46,048 nt of DNA from Pholiota molesta (taxonomy: Eukaryota; Basidiomycota; Agaricomycetes; Agaricales; Strophariaceae): the NCBI GenBank assembly GCA_014925825.1, contig JACGCK010000307.1:1-46048 (forward strand), written 5' to 3'. The notes beneath the pieces are model-generated. The model was not told the DNA's origin. It saw only the letters and a list, made by a program, of their open reading frames with translations, and did not search any database. The position numbers and the translations under genes are program-made. Below, piece after piece: positions 36,071 to 45,633 of this stretch; the first letter of the stretch is position 1, and every line of letters begins with the position of its first letter.

Positions 36071-37449
36071 CACCATCGTGCCCCGCGCCGTCCACCGTCA
36101 CGAGCTTCCGCCGCGCGCTCGGCGGGAGCAGCGCGATGATCTGCGCCGCGTATTTGGGGTGCACCGTGGCGTCTTTCGTGCCCTACAACAGGAATGACGT
36201 CAGATGGCAAAATGACAAAAATAAAATGAAGAGGACGTACGTGCAGAACCAACACCCGCTTCCCCTCGAACGCGGGCGACTCGAAGGACGCGCGCTGCCC
36301 GCGAATCGGCCCGTCCCGCAGAGACGACGATAACGCGTTGTTGTAGCCGGGTAGATGGGCGGATTGCAGACGCACGATCTAAGTGGCGTCAGAGATAAGC
36401 GTGTTGGGCCGACAGACACGGAAACGCACCTCGAGGATGGCATTATCGTCGACATTCCCCTTTGTCACCGTTTGGTTGGTGAGTCTTTGGAGGTATTTCT
36501 GTGGAAGCAGTCAGGCCAAATATAAACACACGACTCTAAGAATACCCGCGCACCTGAACGGGCTTCGTGGAGGCCAGTGTTTGGACCAGCGGGGAGGACA
36601 TAAATTTAGCCGTGCGGGAGATATCACTTGACTGCACGCCATGTCAGCGGCAGAATGCGCGAATGAAGGAGAGTACGCACGTCCATGAGCCCAGCGCATG
36701 CAATGAGACCAACGCCCTCGTCGACAAGGTGGGGGAACTGCGCCGTAAACGAAGCCGCGATCGCGCCGCCCTAATCATCGTTTAAGCGTAGCCCTACCGG
36801 TGGCATGAGATGGGAACGCACCATGGAGACCCCCACGATATTCGCCTTCTCCCACTTCAGATACTGCATGAGAAACGCCAGCTGCGTGGTGTATAGACTT
36901 GTGGTATATGGCGTGTTCGGTGCATCCGAGTATCCTCTTCCATATAGATCTAGTGACTGTGAATACGCAGTGCTGATCACTGCGAGATTGCGCTCACCAT
37001 AAAGCAAAACGCGATAACCACGCGCCGCGAGGGTGGGCGCTACGTCCTTCCATATAATAGCAGGTATCGAGAGCCCATGTATAAGCACCACCTATCCACA
37101 CTGGGGTCAGATCACAGGTATCCATTCATCTCGGCATCCTACCTTCTTCCCCCTCTCCGGTCCTAAAAGCCAATATCTAACCTGCATTCGGAGTTCAGAT
37201 AACGTTCCAGAGCCCCAACTGTGCGCGCACCCTTCCGTTTGGAAACGAGGCATATCCGCCGCCCGGGTAAAACTCTTCTGGGTATATCGACCACGATTTG
37301 GATTGCAGTGGCATGCTCGCGAGCGATGGGTGCACAAAGACAGGCGCGGGCGGGTTGGGGAAGATGGCCATGAAGTACGTCGTGAGCAGGAGGGGCGGCA
37401 GGATGAGGAGGGATAGCGTGAGGCACTGGTAGGGCGTGGTGGCCACCAT
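36071..37449 (-). CDS. Alpha/beta-hydrolase (serine hydrolase fold), best copy, unit 4
   Basis: Nine exons can be spliced in frame: 37449-37231, 37181-37143, 37091-36998, 36949-36822, 36770-36681, 36631-36554, 36498-36430, 36378-36241 and 36182-36074, giving about 321 residues. Residues 8-32 form one hydrophobic segment, suggesting a membrane anchor or signal. VLIHG near residue 90 is the oxyanion turn and GRGYSD (about 121-126) is typical of the family. Ser159 sits in GVSMGG (nucleophile), Asp289 in GTKD is the likely acid, and His320 in GHD completes the triad. The substrate cannot be predicted. I chose the Met with CACCATGG context; an upstream in-frame Met at 37587 would add 46 residues. 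After GHD the frame stops almost at once whether spliced or not, so the normal C-terminus is missing or in an exon I could not find. Confidence 0.8.
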
Positions 37450-37617
37450 GGTGGTGGTGGGAGGAGGAGGAGGAGAGGATACGCCAGGATGCGCCGTCGT
37501 CAATATTTCGTACGTGTTGTCCGCACGTGCCGCGTGTTTAGGGAGCCTCGGCATGCTCGCGTCTAAATTAAGTCGCTCTCCTGACACATTCTAAATGACT
37601 AAACGGCAGCCATCTAC

Positions 37618-37905
37618 ATCGCTAAAATAGCGCCCTCTACACTAGATGAAGGAATCCTATACGATCTGCTAAGATCCCATACAATGTCAGAAATAACCAT
37701 AGAATGCTCGGAACACTTCTGACGTTTGCAAGGCAGTTCTACAATAGAATCCATTAGAATGCAAGTGATCATTACAAGGGTTTGCTGAGCTGGAATCCTA
37801 CGCGTGGAATTTGAGAGTTACAAGTCTTTGGAAAGCTTGCGAAAACTTTATAAATGAATTCCATTGTATTTTCTGTCTTGTAGCCGTACAATCCCATTCA
37901 ACACT
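37618..37905 (+). mobile_element. Short interspersed element, copy A (diverged)
   Basis: This stretch directly abuts the right edge of the array and is similar to the reverse complement of 45105-45420. Shared words in the same order are CTCTACACTA, CCATACAATG, GAATGyTCrGAA, GTTTGCAA, AGAATCCATTAGAAT, GGAATTT, ACAAGT-CTTGGA and TGAATT/TTCATTG. It has no ORF and is AT-rich. It could be a non-autonomous (MITE-like) element or a decayed solo LTR; ends and target duplication are not clear. Confidence 0.5.
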
Positions 37906-38423
37906 GTAAAATTGCGTGAAATGTATGAAATACAGTCCGAGACGCTTGTATTGGAGTTGTAACTACCCTCATCGTAACATCGTAATGGCAATGAAATAAT
38001 TCTAATACCCTTGTATGGGTACACAATATTTCTCAGGCATCAGAATGGGTATAATAACCGTAGCTACATTATAACATGGTTAAAAGTTTTTATCGTGGTT
38101 TAGACTCAAGACGTGTAGACGAATGTGGTTTGCAGCCAGCAGAGTTTTCTTACCAACAACATAGAACATCGGACTGTCACTAAGTCTCAATTTAGATTCG
38201 GAAAAAAGGTGTCATTTCGTATTACTATACTACCCAGAGCTCGGTTTTCTATCCGTGGAGACTGGGTTCAACGAAGAAGATTTCTGATTATGCAGGCAGC
38301 TAACATAAGTACCTACATATGTATGTAATTTCCACTTGAGATAGTCAACCTGAATCCTTGTTTCCCGTAATCAATGCTCATAACAATACATTTTACACCG
38401 TGCCATCTTCATGAAATCTCCCG
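37906..38423. other. Intergenic, no gene seen
   Basis: About 500 AT-rich bases between the short interspersed element and the 3' end of the nuclease gene. Only short unsupported ORFs are present, and no repeat to the rest of the window was noticed. Confidence 0.6.
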
Positions 38424-40654
38424 CTAACATATCCGAACCTTCCCCACCGACGGATCATGATCGCTCGCCCGCACCGCCAGCGTCGGCGCCCAATTATTCA
38501 CATGCACATGCTCGACCTGCACCCCGCCGCGGCCCGCAATCGCGCCCGACACAAACGCATGGTCCAGCTGCTCCGAGTTCTGGTCGAACACGTACGTGTA
38601 CCGCTCGACGGCGGGGACGCCCGCGACCTCGTCGATGTCCTGCAAGAACGGCGCGAGCGGCGCGAACACGGAGCGCGTTTCCACGAACTCGTTGCAGTCG
38701 CCGGCGAAGATGATGTTCGCTGCGGGGTCCAGGGCGAGCAGGGACTGGACGAAGTTCTGCAAAATTACGCGCGATTATGAGTTGTGGAAGTACATACACA
38801 TCAAGACGACGGAGGAAGGCGGGCTTACAGCTACAGCAGCAACTTGCCCCGTGCGCTTCTCCACGGGTAAGTTGACCGGCGGACGTGCGTTTCCCTGCGT
38901 AGAGCTTCCACCGTCCTTGGACTCGAGATGGACGTTGATAGTGAAGAAATCATGCCCTGACGGGGTCTCCCAATGCGCGACAAGGGGCTTGCGACTCGAG
39001 TTCCAGACACCGTTGGTAGGGTCAATGCGGCCGGGATTAAAACTTTGAAATCAGCATGAAAACGTGTTCCATTGTAAAAGTATGGAACTTAACATACTTA
39101 AGATGGGGTTTCATGGACGGTGTCGCACTAGCGTTAACCGCGTCCAGCGAACCACCCGCAGGAGAGCCCCCGAAGAGCTTCAGCCTCTCAGGCCGATATC
39201 TATCAAAGTCAACTTCAACGTCAGACTTTCCTCAGGCGACGCACAACAAAAAGCCTTACAGATACGCAGTCCTGATATTCCCTCCACCCACACCCCCATC
39301 TTGGTCGTTGACCGGATCGATGGAGGTGAACGCATACGTGACATTGCTGACCTTCGCAATGGCGTTAACGAGGGTAGTTAGAGTGACGGTGGCGTCGACG
39401 ACGCCGTCGTCGGTCTGGCCGTCGTTGTCCTGGATTTCTTGCAAGAACATGAGGTCTGGCATGTTCAGGAAGGAAGCTATATGATTAGCGACTGTGGGGA
39501 GGTGCGCGACGGTTGGTGAAAGATTTTCCACCTATTTGAAATATAGAGTTATACGAATTTTGAATGTAAATTAAAGTCGTACATTATAATCCCCAAAGGT
39601 TAATGAGCATTCATCCAAGAGATCAGGTACGATAGTCGAAGGAGGGATGACTGGATCAGGAGACGAAGTGACCTGCATCGCGGTGGTCGGAAGCACATAG
39701 TAAAAACCAAATCTACGCACGGAAATTAAGATTCTAGAATGATAAACACCTTTAAAAAAACATACGCACTGGAATACTACAACACCCGTAATATCACTGA
39801 ACGTAGTCCCGACAGCAGTCGCAGGATTGTCGGTGCCATCAAGTGGGGCACCAACGATAACAGCCTCAGGGTTCCCGTCCACAATCCCATCTGGGCCTTC
39901 ACACCATCATCAACAACTGCCACCCAAAAACTGAAAACACCAAAAGCACCAAACGAAAAAAGGCACCCAACTCACCAAACGTCATCGTGAGCCCCCCACG
40001 GCTATTCCTTCCAGTCGTCTCCCAATCGCCATACACCCAAATCTCCCCAAAGCTATTCGGGAACGCCACACCCACCGGCTTCGGGATCGTCACCAGCTGC
40101 CCCTCGAGGCTCGCCCAGAAATCAATACCATACACCCCCGGCTGCAGCGGCGCATTCACGTCGTCGATCCTGCTCACATTATTCGGCACCGAGAGGAACC
40201 CGTCTGGGCCGACGTCCAGCGCGCTGAACAGCCGCGTCGGCGGGCAGCGGTCCCTGCCCAGCACCACGGGCGCGACGGTGTTATTGGACGAGAGCACGAC
40301 GATGTTGGTGGGCGCTGCGAGCTCCGTGCCGGTGAGGTCGTTCGGCGCCGAGCTCGTGCGGAACTCCTGCACCCTGCCGCTGAGCGCGATGTGATCGCCG
40401 ACGGCGATGGACTTGAGCACGGTCGCGGAGCTGGAGAAGACGAAGAGCCCGTTGGAGACGCGTGCATCGGTGGAAGGCTCGCCGACGAGATAGAACCCGT
40501 TCGTGGCTTTCGCGGTCACTGTGCCGGTGAGATTCGTGATCGTTTGGCCGACGAGGGGGCTTTGGAAGGCGTTTCCTTGGATATCCGTGATGGAGACTGC
40601 TGAGACCACTGCAGCGTAAGTGAGCCCCAGCAGGAGAAAGGACAGTTTTGTCAT
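38424..40654 (-). CDS. Secreted endonuclease/exonuclease/phosphatase-family protein
   Basis: Seven exons splice in frame to 616 residues: 40654-39982, 39896-39770, 39712-39583, 39531-39260, 39199-39098, 39042-38829 and 38756-38424. The total is 1851 nt, and all introns are GT-AG and 50-85 nt. An N-terminal signal peptide (MTKLSFLLLGLTYAAVVSAV) is followed by a beta-rich domain to about residue 270, as in extracellular nucleases of the ExeM type. The EEP catalytic domain follows: Glu342 in FLQEIQDN (metal ligand), HLES, Asp526 and Asn528 in AGDCNEF, and Asp605-His606 in SDHDP at the C-terminus. It probably hydrolyses nucleic acid outside the cell, though the substrate is inferred. The frame is intact throughout. 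Confidence 0.9.
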
Positions 40655-41790
40655 CGTAGCCTGGACCGCAGCTATGGCCGCGCAAAAAAGATAGAGAAGT
40701 CAACGACGAGTAGCCTGTGAAGCCCTACAAACCCCATGCTAGGAGTTTAAGTACAGACTCTCAAGGGCCTAGGCGGTGCCATGGCACTAAGAACGTTCAC
40801 GTCGCGAGCACATGCTGCTGTGCGAAGCGCTCTCTAATCTAACCAAGCGTTTTCGAGTTGGGTGCGAATGGTGTGGGGAGGTGTGTGAGCTGGTGTCATA
40901 GACCGCATGATGGAGGGGCTATAAAAAGAAAAGCCCGGGAGAAGCGTACGGCCACCTCTTTGTTGGTTGACAGCGCCAATCTTAAGGATAGACATGCCCA
41001 GGTGGCGGCGAATGATTAATGATTAATGATTACTGATTCAAGAAGGCGGTGTCAAGATAGGATGGATGGGTTGAGTCAAGAAAGAAAGCTGAGTTGTCTG
41101 CGCACTGATGCTGTTTTGAGAACACGTGCTTTAGTTTCTCTTGGTAGAAAACGCCGCAGACAGAGACTGGAAAAAGAGGAAGAGCGCCTACAAACTATGT
41201 ATCATTTATTATGAACGCAAAGAGTCCTCTTTTGTGTTCTTTTTCCTAAACCCAAAGCCTAAATTTGAATTTGAAGTATATAAATGGCAAAGGCACACCT
41301 GAACTTCTCTCGTCGACAATGAACTTCCAGAGACTTCCAGTGACAATCAAAAAGCATCCGAGTCCTTCAATTGTGGCACGTTCGTCGCCCTGCGCAAGCG
41401 CCAGAGCGCGAATAGAGAGGACGCGCACTTGCTCTGCAGTTTAACTACAAACCGCCACTGTTATTCCGCAGGCTTGAGGCTTCCGTCCCCGAAAATCGCT
41501 TGCGAAGTTTCTCCGATGGCAGTCCAGCAGCGTCAGCGAGAACGGAAGTCGGTGGATTTTCCGGTACCCTTCTTATCCCATAAACGACTTACACGTATCA
41601 TTTTTTATTTGATTGCTCTCCATTGGCAGGTACTCTTTATCAAAAAGATGACCTACTTGCCTGAGCCGACATTGCCTCAATCACTATCTCCACCCGGCCT
41701 GCACACACACACGTCGTCACTAGGACGAAAACATCCAACTACTGAGGGGCTATAAGCATGGAGACATACAATCATAGCAGTCTGTCAAAC
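40655..41790. other. Intergenic, no gene recognised
   Basis: About 1.1 kb between the nuclease start and the GTPase stop. Short ORFs of 60-108 codons on both strands have no recognisable motif. A plus-strand TATAAAA at about 40921 points away from the nuclease and has no clear gene behind it. Regulatory sequence for the nuclease presumably lies near 40655-41000. Confidence 0.5.
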
Positions 41791-42565
41791 TTACAACAGG
41801 TTCCTGAACTTGAATTTCTTTTTCTTAGGTGGCGCTTTTCCAGACAGATGTCGCAATCGTTCCGCTAGTGTGCCCCGTGTCTCGTTTGGTGGAGATTCGA
41901 CGACGTCCCTAATAATACTCCAGGCAGAATCCTTTCCGTTGTCGTAGTCGAATCGCAGGCGAAGGATATTTTTGGAATCTGGGCGTTCCAAGGAATCTAT
42001 CAATTGTTGTTCCTTCAATTCGCCTTGTGTTTTAGAACGCGAAGACCAATGTGTGGTGACGAGCGAAACACCAGGAAGAGCAAGGATCCTCCGAATCCCT
42101 ATCCCCCCCATTTCGTTCCTCAATTTTAGGTTTTGGATATTTTGCATACACAGAATACCGGCCACTCTGGTACCTGGTCTGCACATACACACAGAGGAAC
42201 CTTGTGAGATAAATGAAGAAAGAGAGGCATTTCGGAACTCTACCCACTCCTTCTGTAGCCACTCTGCAATCTCCCTTAGAATATCAGTATCAGGCCGTAA
42301 ATCCGATGCATCGAGGCCTGGTGTATCAACCAGTTCGACATGTGTTGTACTGCCGCTGCCGGGGATGGGATTCTCCACTCTAAAGGGTCGCACACACTTC
42401 GTGCACGAAGTCACATCTCCCTCGGCGCCAACAGTTGGCGATGGATTGAGGTTAGGCTTCCCGGCGACAGAGATGAACTGGACAAAGGGTCATCGTCATC
42501 ATGAGCATCGTCATTCAATCGATCGTCTGACATTACTCTTTCCACCGCCAGTTTCACCTAACAAT
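41791..42565 (-). CDS. P-loop GTPase (AIG1/dynamin-like G domain), 5' end unresolved
   Basis: Exon 42565-42532 carries the Walker A motif LLGETGGGKSN (G1). A 54-nt intron (GTCAG...CCAG) joins it in frame to exon 42477-41791, which begins FISVAGKPN. Thr in GDVTSCT may be G2, VELVDTPGLDASD is G3, and VSLVTTHWS is in the G4 position. A Lys-rich tail (KKKKFKFRNLL) ends the protein. About 240 residues are covered. Such small G-domain proteins are common and often multicopy in basidiomycetes; their roles are mostly unknown. The first coding exon is not found: an acceptor at 42566 shows there is one upstream, possibly ending at a GTATGT near 42750. Confidence 0.75.
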
Positions 42566-43188
42566 CTAATGAAAGGCGTTATCAGTCAAGCGTCGAGTTA
42601 TTTCGTAGTATGATCGGACATAATGATGGGTAGTGGGGGTTCAGAGGTTTGTTCTCTGACTGGCTGCTTCATACTGATACTGCGAGAAGAGAAGCTTGAG
42701 AAAGGGGAAAATGAGATACGAGTGATTGTCAAAAGCTCGAAGTTACATACCTTTCTGCCTGCAGATTCCCACGTCCATTTGTCCTTGGTTTTGACATCCC
42801 TCGGCGAGAGGATATGTTTGCGGAGGCTCGAGGATTTGGAGTCTCGACTGATATACGAGCTTACTAGAACTTCTAATGGAAGTCTGCCTTATGTTTTGTT
42901 AAGACTAACACCTGCAGGAAGCGTGCCTGCATTGGCATGTCATGTTGAAATTGAATATGCACGGTGAGATACCATGAGGTATGAGCAATTTAGCTTCTGT
43001 CGTTGAAGACCAGTTACGGCGATGGTATAAGTAATACATAATGATGCCTCAAGCTCAAGGTAAGTTATTATCAGAGCTTTGAACATGCCGAAGTTTGATC
43101 GACATTACAATGTTATTTAGAACTTGCGAGAGCGGTCCCGGTCAGCGGTCCAACTGCGTCATGTAGCATGAATAATTGGTCGTCTTAA
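42566..43188. other. Region upstream of the GTPase, possible 5' exon, otherwise unassigned
   Basis: On the minus strand, text reading KDKWTWESAGRK is followed by GTATGTAAC near 42750, a plausible exon end that could feed the acceptor at 42566. On the plus strand a 114-codon ORF (42623-42967) overlaps it. Neither has a recognisable domain, so I leave both open. Confidence 0.35.
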
Positions 43189-43242
43189 ATGACTCTTTCC
43201 ACAGCCAGTCTCCCCGACCAATTTACCGCATCGACAAATTGT
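43189..43242 (-). pseudogene. Decayed second P-loop exon of the same GTPase family
   Basis: Minus-strand text KLVGETGCGKSH matches the GTPase P-loop exon at 42532-42565. Similarity runs on into the former intron (GAAAGAGTcATttaaGACGA against GAAAGAGTaATgtcaGACGA). The splice donor GT has become TT and the acceptor AG is gone; a stop follows 15 codons later. No G3 motif was found beside it, so only the P-loop piece remains. Confidence 0.6.
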
Positions 43243-43422
43243 GAGTGGGCGAGCATCAAAATAGAGAGGACGCTTGCTTCGTCGATGGGTATTTATTACT
43301 GCGCAGTCCATCTACTAAAAATGAGAGCGACGATCCTAAGAACACAAATATCCATAGCATAATTATAGGGATCAAAACTTGGAGTGCATAGCGAAAAGGG
43401 AAAGACCTAGTTCAATGGAAAC
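43243..43422. other. Short intergenic stretch 3' of CHS5
   Basis: About 180 bases between the CHS5 stop and the decayed P-loop. A small direct repeat (ACCTAGTTCAATGGAA twice, 43407-43437) overlaps the CHS5 stop region. No gene seen. Confidence 0.6.
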
Positions 43423-44942
43423 CTAGTTCAATGGAATGTCCACCGTATCGCCTACATCATCGTCAACCGAATCGTTCAACGACACTTGGCTCATTGAGTT
43501 TTCTTTCTCCATAGGCGGAGGCGCCGGGACCTCGATATTCGACGGCGTGACAACTGCAGCCCGCCCTTCCTCTTCTGCAACATCATCGGCAGGCGGCGAC
43601 GCGGGCTTCTTGGCACTCTCCGCGAGCACGCTCGACGGCGTGACCGGCGACGTGGGCGGGAACTTGAACTCCTTGTTCATCGACCCATTGCGGCTCTTTC
43701 GCTTCTCCGACCTCAAGCTCGCCGCCCGCTCCAGATGCACGGACTGCGTGTCCGGGTCCGTCTCGTCGCGCTCCTCCACCGTCGGCTCCGGCTGGCGCAC
43801 GCCCGCCGACGGCGGCTGGTTGACGAACGCACTGCTGGGCGGCGTGCCCGGGGCGCGCGACGGCGGCGGCAGCGACGCGCGCACCCGGTTCGCCGGCGCG
43901 CTCTGCGGCAGCGCCGGGTGCGACATGGACTGCGGCCGGTTGCTGAAGTTGGCGCTCACCGGCGTCGTCGCGCTCGCGCCGAGGTAGAACGACGCGATGG
44001 GCACCATGCGCTGCTCCGCGTGGCACGCGAGGATCCAGTGCGGCTGCACGACGGGGATGCTGAGCTGCAGCGCGCGCTGGTACGTCACGCCCGGGGCGCT
44101 CGCATTGCCGCCCGCGGCGGGCGTCGTGCACACGAAGTGCGAGGTGTCGATCTGGATCGTGTCGCTCCACTTGGCGCCCATCTCGCGCAGCGCGAGCTTT
44201 GCGTTCTCGAGTAGGACCGCGTCCTGCACGTTGCCGAAGCACACGGACACGCCGGAGGTGTCCGCCATGGTGTGTGTGCGCACGCGGAGGACGTTGGACG
44301 GGAAGGTGCCCGCGGTCGTGCGCAGGACGAGCTGGAAGGAGTATTCGGTGTTGATGTCCATCCCGGAGTGTTTCGTGGAGGTGTTGGTGAGGGGCGAGGG
44401 CACCGCGGAGAGGCGCTCGCCGTTCCGGTAGATGTCGAGGGAGCGTAGCTTGGCGGTGGCCAGCTTGATGGGCGGCCATTCGAGGGTGACAGACGTTTGG
44501 GTGATGTTGCGCACCTACGGCATGTTAGAGAAGAATATTTTGAGAAACCGAGGGCGTACAGATAGCTTTGGCGGCTCCGGCGACGTTTTTCCGAATTCAT
44601 CCAGGATATCCTCTTGCAGCGACCAAAACTCGGACTCCCGCTTCTGTTCCTCCACATGGTTCTGGTGCACAGCAATGTTCACGATCGAGCCCGTCGTCGC
44701 TCCTGGTGGCAAGAGAATGGACGGAAATTCAATCAGGTGGGCGCGTTCGCCGAGCAGGATCTAGCAAGAATCAATCTTTGGACGCCACGCAAGGGATATG
44801 GAGGGTAGAACTTACAGCCATTCCCGCATCTAGTATCCCGTATCAAAGCATTAGCTCTTGCGACAGGGCCAAGGAGAACCAGACACGCACCGAGCTTTCC
44901 CACTGTGAAAGTGAAGCTCTCCTGGGATTTTGTCAAGGACAT
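43423..44942 (-). CDS. CHS5: Chs5, exomer scaffold for cell-surface cargo export
   Basis: Four exons splice in frame to 452 residues: 44942-44891, a 14-nt micro-exon 44829-44816, 44760-44560, and 44514-43423. The N-terminal Chs5 domain (FTFTVGKLDAGMAILLGERA, then HLIEFPSILLPPGATTGSIV) is followed by an FN3 domain opening NITQTSVTLEW near residue 92. A BRCT domain follows at about residues 174-265 (VSVCFGNVQDAVLLENAKLA ... QPHWILACH). The Pro/Ser-rich tail is disordered. In yeast, Chs5 scaffolds the exomer coat and binds Arf1 through FN3-BRCT, sending Chs3 chitin synthase from the TGN to the plasma membrane. A 41-base piece of this gene is repeated in the upstream array. It is divergent from VPS41 with about 690 bases between starts. 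Confidence 0.92.
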
Positions 44943-45021
44943 GGAAGGCGATGAGGGCGGGGATGGATGGGTATACGGTCGTCGTTCAGGTCAATCAGGT
45001 CAAGTTGCGTCAAGCAACATT

Positions 45022-45057
45022 CCGCTGCGCCCATGAATAAGTTCTCACGATCAGCTC
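45022..45057 (+). repeat. 36-bp direct repeat flanking element B
   Basis: CCGCTGCGCCCATGAATAAG and the following 16 bases recur at 45420-45455 with three substitutions. GCATCAGA also recurs a little downstream of each copy, so an older duplication of about 80 bp may be involved. Confidence 0.7.
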
Positions 45058-45104
45058 AGCGACCGCCACAGGGCATCAGACAAGCATCAGAATCACTAAG
45101 AATT

Positions 45105-45420
45105 ATATAGTTATAAGGCAGGAAAAGGCAATGAAATTCATTCACAAGACTTTTTCATGCTTCCAAGCACTTGTAGCGTCGAAATTCCTCACGTTGAATT
45201 TTAGCTCAACGACGCCTTGCAACGAATAGGTAAATTCTAATCAAATTCTAATGGATTCTTTTGGGATTCTTGATGTATTCTTTCGTAAAAATATAATTGC
45301 AAACACCGGAATTATTCTGAACATTCCAGCAGCGCTTTCTTCCGATGCCGTTACTACATTTGTGACCATTGTATGGAATTCTGTAGTGTAGAGGTCGCGA
45401 TGCCGCTTTCAATTTGATAC
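45105..45420 (-). mobile_element. Short interspersed element, copy B (diverged)
   Basis: Minus-strand relative of 37618-37905, lying between the divergent CHS5 and VPS41 starts. Similarity is patchy but collinear over about 300 bases. It sits between two 36-base direct repeats (45022-45057 and 45420-45455, three mismatches), which may reflect how it arrived or a local duplication. Confidence 0.5.
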
Positions 45421-45633
45421 CGCTGCGCCCAAGAATATGTTCTCACGGTCAGCTCTAGGGCTTACCATCAAGGACAGGTGTTTATTTAGCATCAGAGGCT
45501 CCTGAATCCTAACTAAGCACCCTTGGCTCTCGTCTTCATCTCGTTCCTCTCCACCCATTCTCGCCTTCGCGTCTGCGCCTGGGGCGCGCTAGTACTATTG
45601 GCAGGCACAAGCCCTTGAACTCCAAATGCCAAC

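Larger units (their letters stand above)
1..37617. repeat. Tandem array of a large (7.8-8.7 kb) segment
   Basis: Long stretches recur at fixed offsets. Sequence near 871 recurs at 8683 (offset 7812), at 25585 (offset 24714) and, diverged, near 34323. All copies point the same way, so this is head-to-tail tandem duplication. Units 1, 2 and the left part of unit 3 are almost identical; the sequence from about 29960 to 37617 is diverged and carries its own indels. The right edge is sharp at 37617, where similarity stops after CATCTAC; the matching internal boundary is 29017/29018. The left edge is not seen: base 1 already lies inside a repeat corresponding to 7819. The array is interrupted at 14962-24048 by an LTR retrotransposon. 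Apart from an alpha/beta-hydrolase the unit is gene-poor. Confidence 0.96.
29018..37617 (+). repeat. Array unit 4 (8.6 kb, mostly the diverged version)
   Basis: From 29105 to about 29960 it is identical to units 2 and 3. From about 29962 onward, substitutions and small indels accumulate to several percent. Its private changes include loss of one of the two 171-bp repeats (single copy near 33344), a local duplication of about 210 bp (34860-35275) and absence of roughly 400 bp corresponding to 1975-2370. It carries the best-preserved hydrolase copy. The empty retrotransposon site is at about 32945. Confidence 0.88.
44943..45633. promoter_or_regulatory. Divergent promoter region CHS5 / VPS41
   Basis: About 690 bases separate the two start codons on opposite strands. 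The middle holds the short interspersed element B (45105-45420) between 36-base direct repeats, so the original shared promoter was probably shorter. A pyrimidine-rich stretch at about 45530-45580 lies shortly before the VPS41 ATG. No specific factor site was assigned. Confidence 0.5.

Noticed and set aside
37447..37587. Upstream Met of the hydrolase at 37587 as start
   Set aside because: It would add a Pro-rich polar leader before the hydrophobic segment. The Met at 37449 has a better context (CACCATGG) and places the hydrophobic stretch at the N-terminus; I keep the upstream start only as an alternative.
1..37617. Array as ribosomal DNA or a tandem Helitron
   Set aside because: No rRNA-like segments were recognised, and no Rep/helicase protein or convincing TC...CTRR ends with a terminal hairpin were found at the unit boundaries (29017, 37617). 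The hairpin at 1082 is internal.
41972..42613. Plus-strand 213-codon ORF opposite the GTPase
   Set aside because: It is the complement of the GTPase exon; the minus strand has the G1 and G3 motifs and correct splice sites.
43041..43188. Tiny plus-strand spliced ORF with GTAAG...TTTAG intron
   Set aside because: It would encode about 25 residues with no family support; splice-like words are common in AT-rich fungal DNA.
43583..44479. Long ORFs antisense to and frame-shifted within CHS5
   Set aside because: Shadows caused by the GC-rich third positions of CHS5; they are Arg/Ala/His-rich without domains.
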